Assembly (NCBI GenBank): GCA_021292165.1
Contig: CM037876.1
Location: forward strand, 207,722,200 to 207,786,199
DNA from: Shinisaurus crocodilurus
Lineage: Eukaryota > Chordata > Lepidosauria > Squamata > Shinisauridae
DNA length: 64,000 bases
Direction: 5' to 3'
Part shown: positions 32,060 through 42,989 of the stretch, one piece after another
Layout of the letters: each line of letters starts with the position of its first letter
Position numbering within the stretch: the stretch's first letter is position 1
The notes under the pieces: model-generated
Database searches by the model: none
What the model was told of the DNA's origin: nothing
Seen by the model: only the letters and a program-made list of their open reading frames with translations
Program-made: the position numbers and the translations under genes

Positions 32060-32719
32060 ACAGGAACTAATTCTGGGAGAAAATGCTTTAAAAGAAAAGG
32101 GCAAAAGGGAAGCTACAAATTAAAGGGACTGTGGCAGGGAGAAGAAGGACCTTTCATGTAAGGGAACTTACTTCTCAGTAAGTTCTTGACAATGGGGGTG
32201 AGTATTTCCAGCATTTTATGGGGAATAAAACAGTCTATTAAGTGCCACGTGGAATCACCTTCTAATTCCACTTCTAGTGGATTGCAGAAAAGTAGAGGCT
32301 AAGCACAACACTGAAGGATCCTGCTGTGGAAGCAACCTTGGATTTCATGATACAGTATAAGATCTACCATTTTTAAAAAAATTACCCTACAATGACAACT
32401 AATGACCAAATCATATTATTAGTATTGCATATTTCAAACAGCACTAGAATTAGGCATTTTTAAGTTCCATTAGGAATTAAAAATATGTTGGTTTGGCTAG
32501 ATGTGGAGGAAGGGGGGGCTGGCTGGCCCGCCACACCCCCACCCTTTCCTACCCCAAAGGAACCAAGACCCCCTGAGATCTCAAGGTACCAGATTGCCAG
32601 CCTCAGCTGTCTGCAACCCTACTTGAATCTCTGTTCAGGGACTCGCCTTCAATTCTGTAACCTGGATTTAGATACTGAACTCACAGAGTACTACAAAACC
32701 CATGTGGGGTAAAACCAGG

Positions 32720-32773
32720 ACAATTGCTCATTAATTTTATTTTTTATTATCACTGTTGTGAAATTGTAGACAA
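32720..32773 (+). repeat. 54-bp exact direct repeat, unit 2
   Basis: Identical to 32006-32059. Its right end forms a hairpin with the following bases (aaattgtaga against tctacaattt, about 32761-32786). Confidence 0.9.
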
Positions 32774-34093
32774 TTTCTACAATTTAAGGTTTATTCTAGT
32801 AGCATTTTACAACAAGATTAGGGAAATGAGAGAAGCACACAAAATAAAGAGAGAGAGACTTTAGTACACAGAAATAGAGCTAAAACACAATAAAACTTGA
32901 TTCCTTAATATCTCTCAGGCATACACCAGTTACCTGAGGGTATTCTCTTCAAGGGTTAAATCCAGCACAGCCTTGCCACCCAAGGAGAACCACTCCATCT
33001 ACCCGCAGGTCTGAGATGGGTAAAACTCCCACAAGGCTTGCCTTCACTAGAGCCCTCATCCAGCTCATTTCACCAAGAGCTAACTGGGGTCGGATCCTGA
33101 TGCCCCCCCCAAAGGCTTGGGGCCTCTCTCTGCCTTGCCGCCATCCCCAATAGCCAGGGTAGCCGGTAGCCACGCGATCCACGACAAAGACCAAGACCAA
33201 GACCAAGACAGGCTTTGGGAAATATCTCCTCCCCCCTCCCCCTTTCTGTAGCTTTCCTGCCTTCAGCCAATCAGATTGAACTTCACCTGGCCAGTCAGGA
33301 TGAGGAAGGCTCATGAGTCCTGCCTCATGGCTTGAACTATTTTTACATATGAACGCTTTAGGCCAACTTCTCTAGTTTCCTCCCAGCCCCCTCAACTGGC
33401 CCTACTTGGTTTACACATGAGGAGGCGTGTGTGTGTGTGTATGCATGCAGGAACCCCCAAGGGCCCCTTTCTCCACACGCCAACTATGCACACCCCACCC
33501 CAGCCGGTTCACACATGAGGTGTGTGTGTGTACCCCCAAAGGCTCGTTTCTCCACACTAGATTATCCCCTCTGCTGCTGTTTTTTAAAACATTGTTCTAA
33601 CTATTTACTGTCCCCAGAGATATCTGGGGTATTGAACAACGTTTTCAAGTACCTAATAAAACATAAATGATTAAATCAGCATTCTGGGATTTATGGACAA
33701 TATGATTGCCAAAATTATTTTAATAAAATATATGCAGTGCAATCCTATGTTTAGTCAACTTCTCCCTTTTTCTTACCATTCTCATTCAATTTGATAGAAA
33801 AGAAATTGCTTTTGAAAAGAAATTCAAAGGAGAAGGACCTTTTGGAGAAATTCCAATGGGTTGGGTTTCTTGTGCTTACTTTACTTAGGAGGTGGCTGAG
33901 GAGTGTGCACAAGTGTCCTGTTTTTCATTGTGCAACAATCTCTCTAGTAGTTTGTGGCCTCCTCGGCTTCCCACACTTCAATTAAAGCCCAAGGGAAGAT
34001 ATCATCAGGTAATTCCTCCCATAGGGCTTTTTCAGATCAGGAAACACAGGCAGCCTGGGGGAGTACAGAGCAATGGAGAGATGTGCAACAGAA

Positions 34094-34095
<2 letters not shown>
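32774..34095. other. Intergenic stretch, short CCAAGA and GT repeats
   Basis: A small (AAGACC)n array is near 33190-33212 and GT runs near 33427. The block 32880-33560 could be an old LTR, but I found no defined ends. No gene recognised. Confidence 0.35.

Positions 34096-34098
<3 letters not shown>

Positions 34099-34167
<69 letters not shown>
34099..34167. repeat. Compound (AC)n(AG)n microsatellite
   Basis: An AC run passes directly into a 40-plus-base AG run. Open frames across it in several phases are artefacts. Confidence 0.95.
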
Positions 34168-34169
<2 letters not shown>

Positions 34170-35019
34170 ACCCTGAACCACTTTGCAATGATTAGGTAAG
34201 CTCAAAAACATCACAAAAAAGAATTGTAAAACATCCTGAGAATGAGGCAGAACAATTTTCATGGGGGGGGGGGGAGAATTTTCAGGAGATTGGAGGACAG
34301 ATTTAGCTAGCTCTACCCCTTCCCTGGAGCTAGATACAACAACAACAACACCCCACACAACTTGCATTGTGGTGGATGCAAAATGGGGGCCAGTCTGCCA
34401 ACACAGTTGATGCTTGCAGTGGCAGCACAAAAAACAACGCACAAAACTTATGAAAAAAGAAAGAAGTTATGCTACAACCCCTTCCAATGGTAAGTCCTAC
34501 CTGTGAGAAAGTGTTGAGAATTTCACCTCTCCTGGGAGAAATTCAGTAACAATTTCCCTGCCCACAAATAGGGTGGAGGATGAGACGCCATTTGCACGCA
34601 GCTCTGAAGTGCAAAGAAGACAGCCATAAATGCTACCTGCAAAAAACTCTGACTCCAACCTGTTCAGAGGACAGTGTTTTATCACCGGGTATTTAGAGTC
34701 AAAGGGAAAAGAATAAAATCTTTTTCCAGCAAGTGTGCAGGCGAAGACTCAAAATACTGAGAGGATAAAGAGACAAAAGCCACAAGATGGTATTTTCTTA
34801 ATACAATATTCTGTTGTTATCCTAGTAAATCCGTAATATGTAGGTGCACTTGAACAACAAAGGCTTTTCAGACTCTGCATAGGCCAAGTTTTGCCCTGAG
34901 GTTTCATCAGTAAAATAGGCTACATTCTACTTTATTGCCATGTTAAAAGGCATTGCCATATATTCAGTTAGAGAGAGATTCTCAGCTACTTCCAATACAG
35001 ACATAATGGAGGGCAATGG

Positions 35020-35123
35020 AGTATGCATGATAGCAATCTGGATTGTGGCCTGCTGTCTGTTGCAAGTTAATTTAAACTTGCAACAGACAGCAGGCCACAA
35101 TCCAGATTGCTATCATGCATACT
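35020..35123. repeat. Perfect palindrome, 49-bp arms and 6-bp spacer
   Basis: The arm 35020-35068 (beginning agtatgcatgatagcaatct) is followed by spacer aattta (35069-35074) and its exact reverse complement at 35075-35123. No mismatch is visible. No transposon ends, target duplication or homology to other repeats in the window were seen. RNA from either strand would form a 49-bp hairpin. Confidence 0.95.
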
Positions 35124-35405
35124 GATAATGGTGCATAGATGGAAGCCTTGCAGTCTGATCCTATCCTGATCTGAGAAGTAAACACTGAGCTAAATGGACC
35201 ATACTTTCAAATAAGTACACTTAGGATTTCAGCTGAAAGGTGCTAGCTAAGAATGGATCCACAGTAGAGAGATCCATATAAGAAAGATTTAATTGTATTT
35301 CTACACTGAATGGAGGATATGGACTTATGGGCTGTCTTGTCACTCTCTTCCATTAAAACAGGGTGGGAGGAGAGAGGTCAAATAGGACGGTGACAGATTT
35401 ATACC

Positions 35406-35470
35406 ACTGAGAGCTTGTGTAGTGTAGTTGCTAAAATTGTGAGATGGGGAGTCCTTGGTTCAAAAGCTCA
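35406..35470 (+). repeat. Sauria-type SINE head remnant
   Basis: Gagagcttgtgtagtgtag followed by gagtccttggttcaaaagc parallels the tRNA-like head at 25020-24955, with degraded A and B boxes. Confidence 0.45.
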
Positions 35471-35540
35471 TTGTATTAGATGGGGAGCATCCTATAACTG
35501 GAGGCAGAAGGCTGAAACCCTTACAAAACCATTGTTTTGG

Positions 35541-35612
35541 GGAGGGGCCAGATCTCAGTGGTAGTGCACCTGCTTTGCATAAAGGAGGTCCTAGGTTCAA
35601 TCCCTGGCAGGG
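35541..35612 (+). mobile_element. tRNA-headed SINE
   Basis: The head has an A-box-like CTCAGTGGTAGTGCACCTG and a B-box-like AGGTTCAATCCC, with TTGCAT in the anticodon region, as in tRNA-Ala(TGC)-derived SINEs. The acceptor stem does not pair like a functional tRNA, so this is a retroposon. Confidence 0.65.
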
Positions 35613-35878
35613 AGGGAGAAGACTGGGGAGAAAGGGAACAAATGGTTCCCTTTTCCTATCTTTCCCGCTGCTGCCCCCCCCCCCCACAAACTTTGTACAG
35701 AGTTTGTTGGGTGGACTGGAGCTTCTTCCTTTTTTTAAAGTTACTTTTTCATTTGCAGAAAGCATTTCCCTACCAGCCACCAATCTGCTCATTTGGAACT
35801 AGTTAAAGAGCACCCAGATCACAGGGTGAGGCTGGGAGGTTTGATGGTTGCTCTGTCAGCCTACACCCGGGTCTCTGG

Positions 35879-35915
35879 ATTTCATAGATCATAAAGTTGG
35901 AAGGTGCTCTTAAAT
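35879..35915 (-). repeat. 5S SINE/CR1 tail fragment
   Basis: Tttcatagatcataaagttg is the terminal piece of the CR1-like tail seen at 29745-29790. Confidence 0.55.
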
Positions 35916-38346
35916 GCCACATCGGTGCATAATAAAGAGCTCCCTCATCCATGAACTAATAGTGGATGAGGCAGCCAATCTGGCATGTATAACCAATTGT
36001 ATAACACGGTGGTTTCCAGAGGGGTCGCGTGTGTGTGTGTGTGGGGATTCTGTTGATATGGCTGGCTCTCCTGTTGAAACCTGATTGATCTGTGGAATAC
36101 AGAAATGGCCCAGGTGGTTGACCCAGTTGCTCCTGAGCGCCCCCTCCTGATTAGTAGAGCTCATACAGCTCCATAGTAGAGCTCATAAAACTCCATGAAA
36201 CAGGTGGGGAGACAGCTTGAGAATAGATGGAGAACTCCCAGTGGACGCAATTGAACACTGCTGTGTGCCCATGTTTGAGCTTATTCGGGGCACTGAAGGT
36301 GGAAAAGAAACATTTCATCTCCGAGTCCATTGCATCCTCTGTGTGTTGTCCAATGGAGCATTCCATGGTTGTTCAGGGATTGTTATATACTGGTCCTAAG
36401 GAGGTTATGGAATCATCTAATGCCCGCTGTACCAGGATAAAATCTCTTGCATCCACCAGGACTTAAAACTCCCTTGTTATAGCAGATTAATCAGGTGAAG
36501 TATCCAGAGCGCAGTCTTGTCCAATTTTGTTGGATGAGTTTCAGTTGGTACAGCTCGAGGGCATTAACAAGGTGCTTGGGAGTCCTTGGACAGATTTGTG
36601 CAACCACTTCTGTATTGGATCCTTGCCCCTTGTGGCTTATTATATCTGGCAGAGAGGGGACAACCAGCTGGGCCAAGGAAGTGATTAATGCCTCTTTGTG
36701 AGAGTGTTCCCAGCCCCCCTGAAAGAAGCAGTGGTAAGACCACTCCTGAAGAAATCCTCCCTGAACCTGGAGTATCTTCACAACTTTAGGTTGGTGACAA
36801 ATGTTTCTTTCCTGGGCAAGTTCCTTGAGCGATGGTTGCCAACCAGCTCCAGACACTCTTGGATGAGACCGTTATCTGGATCCATTTCAATCAGGGATCA
36901 GGCTGGGTTTGGGCATAGAAATAGGCTTGGTTGCCTTTTATGATGACCTATGTTAGAAGGGAGACAGGGGGAGTGTGACCCTGTTGATTCTCCTTGATTC
37001 TCAGTGGCTTTTGATACCATCAACCAAGGGATCCTTCTGGGGCAGCTGTCTGAGTTGGGAGTGGGGGATACTGCATTGCAGTGGTTTCACTCCTACTTGG
37101 ATGGCCGACTCCAGAAGGTGGTGCTTGGGGGATATGGCTCAGCCCTGTGGATTCTCTAATATGGGGTTCCACATGGGTCAGTTCTGCCCCCATGCTATTT
37201 AACATCTACATGAAACCATTGAGTGGGGACATCTGGAGTTTTGGAATGTGTTGCCATCTGTATGCTGATCCCACATAGATCTATTTCTCTTTATCAAGTG
37301 AGACTGTGGATGTACTAGATTGGTGCCTGGCTGCAACGAATAAACTGAAACTCAATCCAGATAAGACTGAGATGCTGTTAGTGGGTGGTTCTTCTGATTG
37401 GATGGAGGGTGTTCATCCTGTTCTGGATGGGGTGGCACTTCCCCTTAAGGAGCAGATTTGTAGCTTGGGGGTTCTCCTGGAGTTATCATTGTCACTTGAG
37501 GCTCAGGTGGCCTCAGGGGCACAGAGTGCCTTCTACCAGCTTCAGCTGGTGGCCCAACTATGCCCCTATCTGCACAGGGATAACCTGGCTTCAGTAGTCT
37601 ATGCTCTGGTAAACTCCAAGGCAGATTACTGCAGTGCACTCTGCATGGGGCCACCCTTGAAGATGGTTTGGAACCTGTAGCTTGTGCAAAATGCAGCAGC
37701 CAGATTGGTAGTGGGGACAAGAAGGTCTGAGCATATCACACTGACTCTGGCCCAATTGCACTAGCTGCCTGTACATTTCCAAGCCCAATTCAAGGTGTTG
37801 GTTTTGACCTATAAAGTCTTACACAGCTTGGGACCACGATACCTGATGGAGCGTCTCTCCTGGTATGAATCTACCCATGCACTACAATCAACATCTGAGG
37901 CCCTCCACCAAGTGCCTCCTCTGAGGAAGGTTTGGAATATGGCAACAAGGGCCGGGCCGGATTAAGATAGGGGCTATTGGAGCTGCAGCTCCAGGCCCCT
38001 ACCATAAAATAGGCCCACAGCTGGCCCGGCAGCGCGCGGCGCGCCCACTCACCCGAGCCACGCCGCCACCTGCTGGCTGCTGCCGCTGCCGCGCTGCTGC
38101 ACTTGCCCTTGCGTCGAGACGCCAGGCAGCAGCTCCCTCGCGGCGGCGGCGGCGGGCCCGCCCCTACCAAAATAGGCCCACAGCTGAGCCGGCCCAGCAG
38201 CGTGCGGCGCGCCCACTCGCCCGAGCCGCGTCGCCGCCTGCTGGCTGCTGCCGCTGCCGCACTTGCCCGTCGAGACGCCAGGCAGCGGCTCCCTCGCGGC
38301 GGCGGCGGCGGCGGCTCTTCCCGCCGGGGACCTGCGACTCTGCGAG

Positions 38347-38387
38347 ATGCCCCGTCTGTCCAGCTCGGGAGAGCCAAAGCCACTCCG
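38347..38387 (+). other. Captured first-exon-like segment with splice donor (hypothetical)
   Basis: Within the hAT-like element, tgcgagATGccccgtctg starts an open segment reading MPRLSSSGEPKPLR. It meets GTAAGGTAAGG, a consensus 5' splice site, at 38388. Upstream sequence is CpG-rich like a vertebrate promoter/5' UTR. I do not recognise the peptide, and the splice site could be chance. Confidence 0.35.
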
Positions 38388-38532
38388 GTAAGGTAAGGTG
38401 GTTGCCCGCGCGCGCGCCTGCCTCTGACTCGGTTCTCACGGCCTGGTGGCAGGACTGGCGCGCCGGCGGCAGCCCAGCAGGGAAGCAGCAGCGTGCGCGG
38501 CTCTGGCTGGGCGCCGACGGACTCCCCCGGGT

Positions 38533-38651
38533 CAACCTTCCCCAACTGGGTGCCCACCAGCGGTGTTGGACTACAACTCCCATCGTGCTGGCTGGGGGTG
38601 ATGGGGGCTACAGTCCAGTTCACCTGGAGGGCGCCAGGTTGGGGGAGGCTG
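38533..38651. mobile_element. hAT MITE, CAGCCTTCC type, nested
   Basis: Left caaccttccccaactggg, right ccaggttgggggaggctg, with actacaactcccatcgtgct inside. The target duplication is weak (5 of 8). Inserted in the 757-bp hAT-like element, giving a three-level nest with the L2. Confidence 0.65.
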
Positions 38652-40367
38652 GCCGGGGGGGGACAAAATCCTCAGCACCAGGCCCATAATGGTCTTAATC
38701 CGGCCCTGAACAAGGGTGAGGGCCTTCTTGGTGATAGCCCCCCAACTGTTGAATGCTCTCACCAGTGGGGTCGTTGTGATGCCAATATTGTCATCTTTTC
38801 GGTGCCAGGTTAAGACTTTCCTCTACGCCTGGTATTTGATAGCATATGATGGGGCATTTTAATTTTTATCAGGTACTGATAGTTTTTTTTTGTTAATTTT
38901 TTAAAAACTGTTTTACATTCTTGAATGTTAAAAGTTTTATATTGTGTTTTATCATGCTGTGAACTGCCCAGAGAGCTTTGGCTTTTTTGTGGTATAGAAA
39001 TGTAATGAATGAATGAATGAATGAAATTTGAACAGGGTGTTGACCAAAAATTGCCCAATTACTATACTTGTGCAGTTCTAATTTCATTTGGAACTCCCAG
39101 CCCACCTTACCTCCCATTCTGTGCTAAGGATGGACAAACTGTGGGTTAAATAGACATACTGATGGAAGGGGCACATTTCTATTGCTCCCTTCCTCCAGAG
39201 AATTTGAAGGAGCATACATGAGGTTAGCCTATCTTGTATTCACACCAGTTCTGTGAAGGAGAATCCAATCATCTTCATGGCTGACCATGGATTTGAACCC
39301 AGGTCTCTTCCATCCTTCTAGTATTCTCTCCACTAAATCACACACAGGCTGACACACATTTTCCCTCAGCATATGTATTCAATCTACTATATCTGGATAC
39401 ATTCTAGACTGAAATTCTGCCTGCTTTGTATTATCGTCATCATTATCATCATCATTATTAAAAATTAAACTGCTCAAATAGCTGTACAGGGAAATTACTG
39501 CATCTGAAGCAGTCTTCCTTAAATCATCCGTGTTTTTATTTTTGTCAGTCTAAAAGATGATCATTAGCTGCGGAGAGGGGGCGGATGAGGGGAGCAAAGA
39601 GAGGCAAAAATAAAGGTTGCTGCTTTCTCTGCATTGTCGTGACTCGATCCTGGCAAGAGGGCACCCACCCGAGAGTCAGGAATCTGTAATGTAAATGGCA
39701 CATGCTTTACACATATATGAGCTACACAGCACATCTTGGCCAGCATCGTGCAGTTCTTGAGAAATCCTTCCCGGAGCAATGCAAGTACAGCGGGGGGGGG
39801 GGGGGAGAGACGCTAGAGAAAGGGGAGAGGGCGATGGATCAGACCTCTTGTTTTCCACAGCGGCGCCTTCCGCCCCCCGCCCCCCCATCCAGACGGTGCC
39901 GGCGAGCCCCAAGGAAAGGAATCAACAAAGTCACGCTTCCAGTTCCTAGTCACATGTTCAATGTTTTCATCCTATTGACTTTCCGCAGGGTTTCTTTCTT
40001 CCCCCCCCCCCTCTTCTTTTTTTGGCCATGTAAAGCAACAACCCGATCGCGATGCCTTTCCCCCCTCTCCAGTGTCGTCCCCCCGCCTCCGCCATCACCG
40101 CCACATTTTCCTTCCCCCAAAGGGGAAAAAGAAAGCAACCAAATAGAATAGGGACTACCGATGGGGGGAAAACCGAGTCTAGTTACCAGCACCTATGATG
40201 GAGACAGGATTATTAGCGTAGACGGAATGCTCTCGTCTGTCAAAATAAGAATCCTGCGGCGATCACAAAGTCGTCTCACGTATTGCAGGTCTCCCTTTTC
40301 CACCTGCCCCCCTTTTTTAGTTTTATTCTTGCGATTATTAAAAACAATAAAAACTCACTGAACTCAC

Positions 40368-40388
40368 CACTGTCACCGGCGACACCAT
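40368..40388 (-). CDS. TMEM86A: Putative exon 1 of TMEM86A (lysoplasmalogenase family)
   Basis: On the minus strand the start codon at 40388 lies in a good context (aacATGg). It opens seven codons, MVSPVTV, ending exactly at a consensus donor gtgagt (40367-40362). As I remember it, the TMEM86A protein begins MVSPVTVVKSEGPK, so the next exon would begin with V-K-S-E. TMEM86A is a multi-pass membrane protein of the YhhN family with lysoplasmalogenase activity. TATA-like boxes precede it at 40428-40435 and 40471-40479, and a CRE lies 150 bp upstream. I could not recognise the following exons downstream on the minus strand in this window, where repeats dominate. Seven residues alone cannot prove identity; promoter context and the splice site raise confidence. 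Confidence 0.55.
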
Positions 40389-40427
40389 GTTTGCTGAACT
40401 GGCTTCTCTCTGCAATCCTTCGCCTTT

Positions 40428-40548
40428 GTTTATATAGCCGGATCTGACTCCGTGGTGCCCAGAGCTTCCCCTTTAAATAGGATCAGAGTGTATCTTTTTC
40501 TCAATGCCGATTGTTTTCTCAGTTCTTTTTTAGAACGCCGTGACGTCA
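40428..40548 (-). promoter_or_regulatory. TATA-like boxes and CRE upstream of the putative TMEM86A start
   Basis: On the minus strand, in order: TGACGTCA (40541-40548), TATTTAAAG (40471-40479) and TATATAAA (40428-40435), then the ATG at 40388. The distal TATA would give a 5' UTR of about 55 nt. The proximal one would leave only about 10-15 nt, so the distal box is the more plausible. Confidence 0.5.
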
Positions 40549-40897
40549 CAATAACCGGAGCGAATGTGTGGAGGGAAGAGAACTGGGGGCGACGCTTCTG
40601 CCGCTGCGTTCCCACCCCTCTCTGTCCGCTCACTTGCTGGTGAGTAGACTCTGTGCGTAAGGGGAGGGGTCTGTCCTAATATGAAACCCGCCTTCCCCTA
40701 CAATCAGCAGTTGTCCTCCGTCCTCAGTATATATACAGATCCAGTCCGACCAGATTGTTTTCTTTTTTCTCCGGCTCTACAGTTCTGCCATCAGCCTTCA
40801 GGACAGTGTTTGAAAGTTGAAAAGTACCAGCACCATGAACAAATCAAGAAAACAAACCATGTCGATGCAGACAGAGTTCTGAAAATGCAACGACCAC

Positions 40898-41045
40898 TAA
40901 CGGTGCGGTCCTATACGTGTGTACTTAGAAATAAGTCCCATTGTTTTCAACTTCCAGGAGGTAGCCTTGTTAATTTATTGGAGCAAAAACAACAAAGATC
41001 TGCACCTTAAAGACTTAACACATTTATATATAGGATTGCAGCCTA
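40898..41045 (+). mobile_element. AAGTAAGTCCCA-type MITE, TAA-flanked
   Basis: Left cggtgcggtcctatacgtg with aaataagtcccattg, right taggattgcagcc. TAA lies outside both ends (40898-40900 and after 41043). Confidence 0.55.
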
Positions 41046-41159
41046 AGTTTCTAAAGTGACCTTCACCATCTGTATTCTTATTCAATATCACAGGAAATCC
41101 TAGTATAAACTTGTTGGCAGAAGGGTGAGAGAATAACATTTTGGACCAGGATCTGTATA

Positions 41160-41245
41160 TCTGAATTCTATGCATGTGTACTCAGTCTTTTCCTCTGAGT
41201 TCAATGAATTTGCTCCCAAGTAAAATTGCATGGCATTACAGTTCC
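41160..41245 (+). repeat. AAGTAAGTCCCA-type fragment
   Basis: Contains attctatgcatgtgtactc and ttgctcccaagtaaaattgc in palindromic layout. Diverged. Confidence 0.5.
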
Positions 41246-41555
41246 ACATATTTTTTTTCCTGCAAATTCCCATAATGATAATGTATAAAATGTTTGTTTA
41301 TTATGCTTTCGCTTTGTCCACAATTGGAAACGAATTTAGAAATGCCACAGTATGTCACAGAGTTATGCATGTATTAAGACTGCAATCCTAACAGAACTGG
41401 GAGTACTCCTGTGTTCAGTAGTACTTTTGGTTTAGATAGGGATTTATGTTATATAGGTGGATATAGCCAACTGATTTGAAATTATTAATGCTTTATTTGC
41501 ATTTATGCCCCAATCTGAATTTCTATCTGGATGTTTTGTGGCATCTTAAAAGATC

Positions 41556-41638
41556 TAACAGATTTATTGTGACATAAGGTTTTATGGACTTTTCCACAAC
41601 ACAGTCCACAAAATCTTATGCCACAATATATCTGTTAC
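41556..41638. mobile_element. Palindromic MITE, ATCTAACAGATTTATTGTG type
   Basis: The left arm taacagatttattgtgacat with aaggttttatggactt is inverted as agtccacaaaatcttatgcc with acaatatatctgtta. The spacer is short. Confidence 0.7.
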
Positions 41639-41639
41639 A

Positions 41640-41730
41640 GTGTAAGCTTATGCATGTCTACTTAGAAGTAAGTTCCACTGAATTCAACAGGACTTACTCC
41701 AAGGTAAATGTGTATAGGATTGCAGACAGG
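41640..41730 (+). repeat. AAGTAAGTCCCA-type palindromic MITE
   Basis: Gtaagcttatgcatgtctac, aagtaagttccactg and gacttactccaaggtaaatg, ending tataggattgcag. Confidence 0.65.
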
Positions 41731-41744
41731 CAGAGCGATTCAAT

Positions 41745-41747
41745 GGT

Positions 41748-41790
<43 letters not shown>

Positions 41791-41810
41791 GGAGGGAGGG
41801 AGGGAAAGGG
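41745..41810. repeat. Compound (TG)n(AG)n(GGGA)n microsatellite
   Basis: Three simple-repeat types follow each other without gaps. Confidence 0.95.
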
Positions 41811-42985
41811 AGAATCCATGCTAGTGGGCCCACTACTCGCTAAACCCTGCTGGCTTGCACCAGTTGGGTAGAAGGTGGGTAGATAGGTTTTTACTTTGTT
41901 CCCCTGCAGGCCTGCGTTGTTTTCCTCCTTTGTCGGGGACATGTTGAGGAAATGAAGATCCTTTGGATCTTATGGGTCCAAGGCCTCCCCCAGTCTGCCT
42001 CAATATGCCCCTGGATTCTGGAACACCCCCTTTTCTCCATACCTCTGGCAAAACACTAAGAGGTCCTCTCGGGGTTCAAGTGGCACTTCCACAACATCCA
42101 GCAGCCTGTAGGAGGCCACCTGACGGGTTATGCAATTGCAGCTTTGGTTTTTAAGGTGCTACCTCTCTAGAATTCACCTGTCCTGGATGACTGACATTTA
42201 CATTATATTTCATGTTGCATTTTGTTTTAATTTCAGACATTTCATAAAGAATAAAAATGACAAACATAAATCACATTTGCTTCTTTTGGACAATATGAAG
42301 TCACAGCAGATTATTTCAAGACAGGGTCAATGATGAGAACTTAACTGGCAAATTCAGGCACAGTATTTTAACTGTTTTGTAGCTGACAGGTATGGTAGTA
42401 ACCTACCAAATGGTTGCTGCTGCTTCTGACTTCTTCCTATGCCAAGTTATGAATTTAATTGTTCCCTTTTCTACAGCCAAAGCTGGTAGCTTCTTGTGAT
42501 GCAATTCACTGTCATCGAGACAAAAGGATGCTGTGGGATGAGAACTGAGATTGCACAAGTTGCATTAGGTCAGAGTTCAGTGTGATACATTATTGGCATT
42601 GTTGTTTCATTGTAATTAATATTTCCATTCCGAGTTGACATACATTTATTTTTAAGGCTACCTGGAGTCCTTCAGAATGACTTTTCAGAGTAAAAGCAAA
42701 ATGCAACAATCACAACGTTCAACTATCAACTGTGAAAACTAACCTGTCTTTTCCCACCCCCTTGGCGCCTCTGATAGTGACCTCATGCTGGAGGAACTTG
42801 CCTGAGAAGCCTCATAACTCCCAAATGCCCCTGAAATAGAGTCCAAGGAAGAACTTCCCACAGACCTGTCTCAGGAGGCCTGCAGGCCACCAGCTTTCAA
42901 TCCCAGGAATTGGACCCAATTCCAAAGCCCCAGCCGCAACAGTCCCCCAGTCACTCAAGGTTGTCTGTTAGTGTTCACCTAGAGC
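41811..42985. other. Intergenic stretch, nothing identified
   Basis: No gene or named repeat recognised. Confidence 0.4.
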
Positions 42986-42989
42986 AGCC

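Larger units (their letters stand above)
37952..38708 (+). mobile_element. 757-bp hAT-like element with CpG-rich, exon-like cargo
   Basis: Ends ccgggccggattaag and cttaatccggccctg are inverted repeats. A perfect 8-bp duplication aacaaggg (37944-37951 and 38709-38716) lies in the L2 host. The interior holds a tandem duplication of about 160 bp (ggcccacagct... at about 38011-38150 and 38175-38310) ending in GGC triplet runs. It also has an ATG-initiated stretch ending in a splice donor (38347-38387). A hAT MITE (38533-38651) is nested near its right end. The 250-codon minus-strand frame at 37871-38623 crosses L2, element ends and the nested MITE, so it cannot be a natural protein. Confidence 0.88.
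36480..39024 (+). pseudogene. L2-type LINE ORF2, long decayed copy split by a hAT-like element
   Basis: Frames in succession read VRPLLKKSSLNLEYLHNFR, FLGKFLERW, then HIYMKPL/LFNIYMKPLSG-like, LAATNKLKLNPDKTEMLLV and LGVLLELSLSLEAQV. Later come LADYCSAL-like and the L2 3' UTR (gaactgcccagagagctttg) with an (ATGA)n tail. This is RT palm through C terminus of an L2 element. Many stops and frameshifts occur. The 37952-38708 hAT-like element interrupts the C-terminal coding part with exact rejoining of the L2 on either side. Confidence 0.8.
39560..40660. promoter_or_regulatory. CpG-rich promoter-like block
   Basis: CpG density rises well above the surroundings, with poly-G/C tracts near 39791 and 40003. 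It brackets the putative TMEM86A first exon. A perfect CRE TGACGTCA is at 40541-40548. Unlike other CpG-rich patches in the window, it has no flanking inverted repeats or target duplication, so it is the best candidate for a native promoter. Confidence 0.6.

Noticed and set aside
34099..34167. Serine/leucine-rich and Arg/Glu-rich peptides
   Set aside because: They arise from the AC/AG microsatellite read in different frames.
35541..35612. Possible tRNA-Ala gene
   Set aside because: The anticodon region resembles TGC, but acceptor and D stems do not pair properly, and related copies have a SINE body.
37871..38623. A 250-codon minus-strand open frame
   Set aside because: It runs across an L2 fragment, both parts of a hAT-like element and a nested MITE in antisense. 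It is open only because of GC-rich triplet composition.
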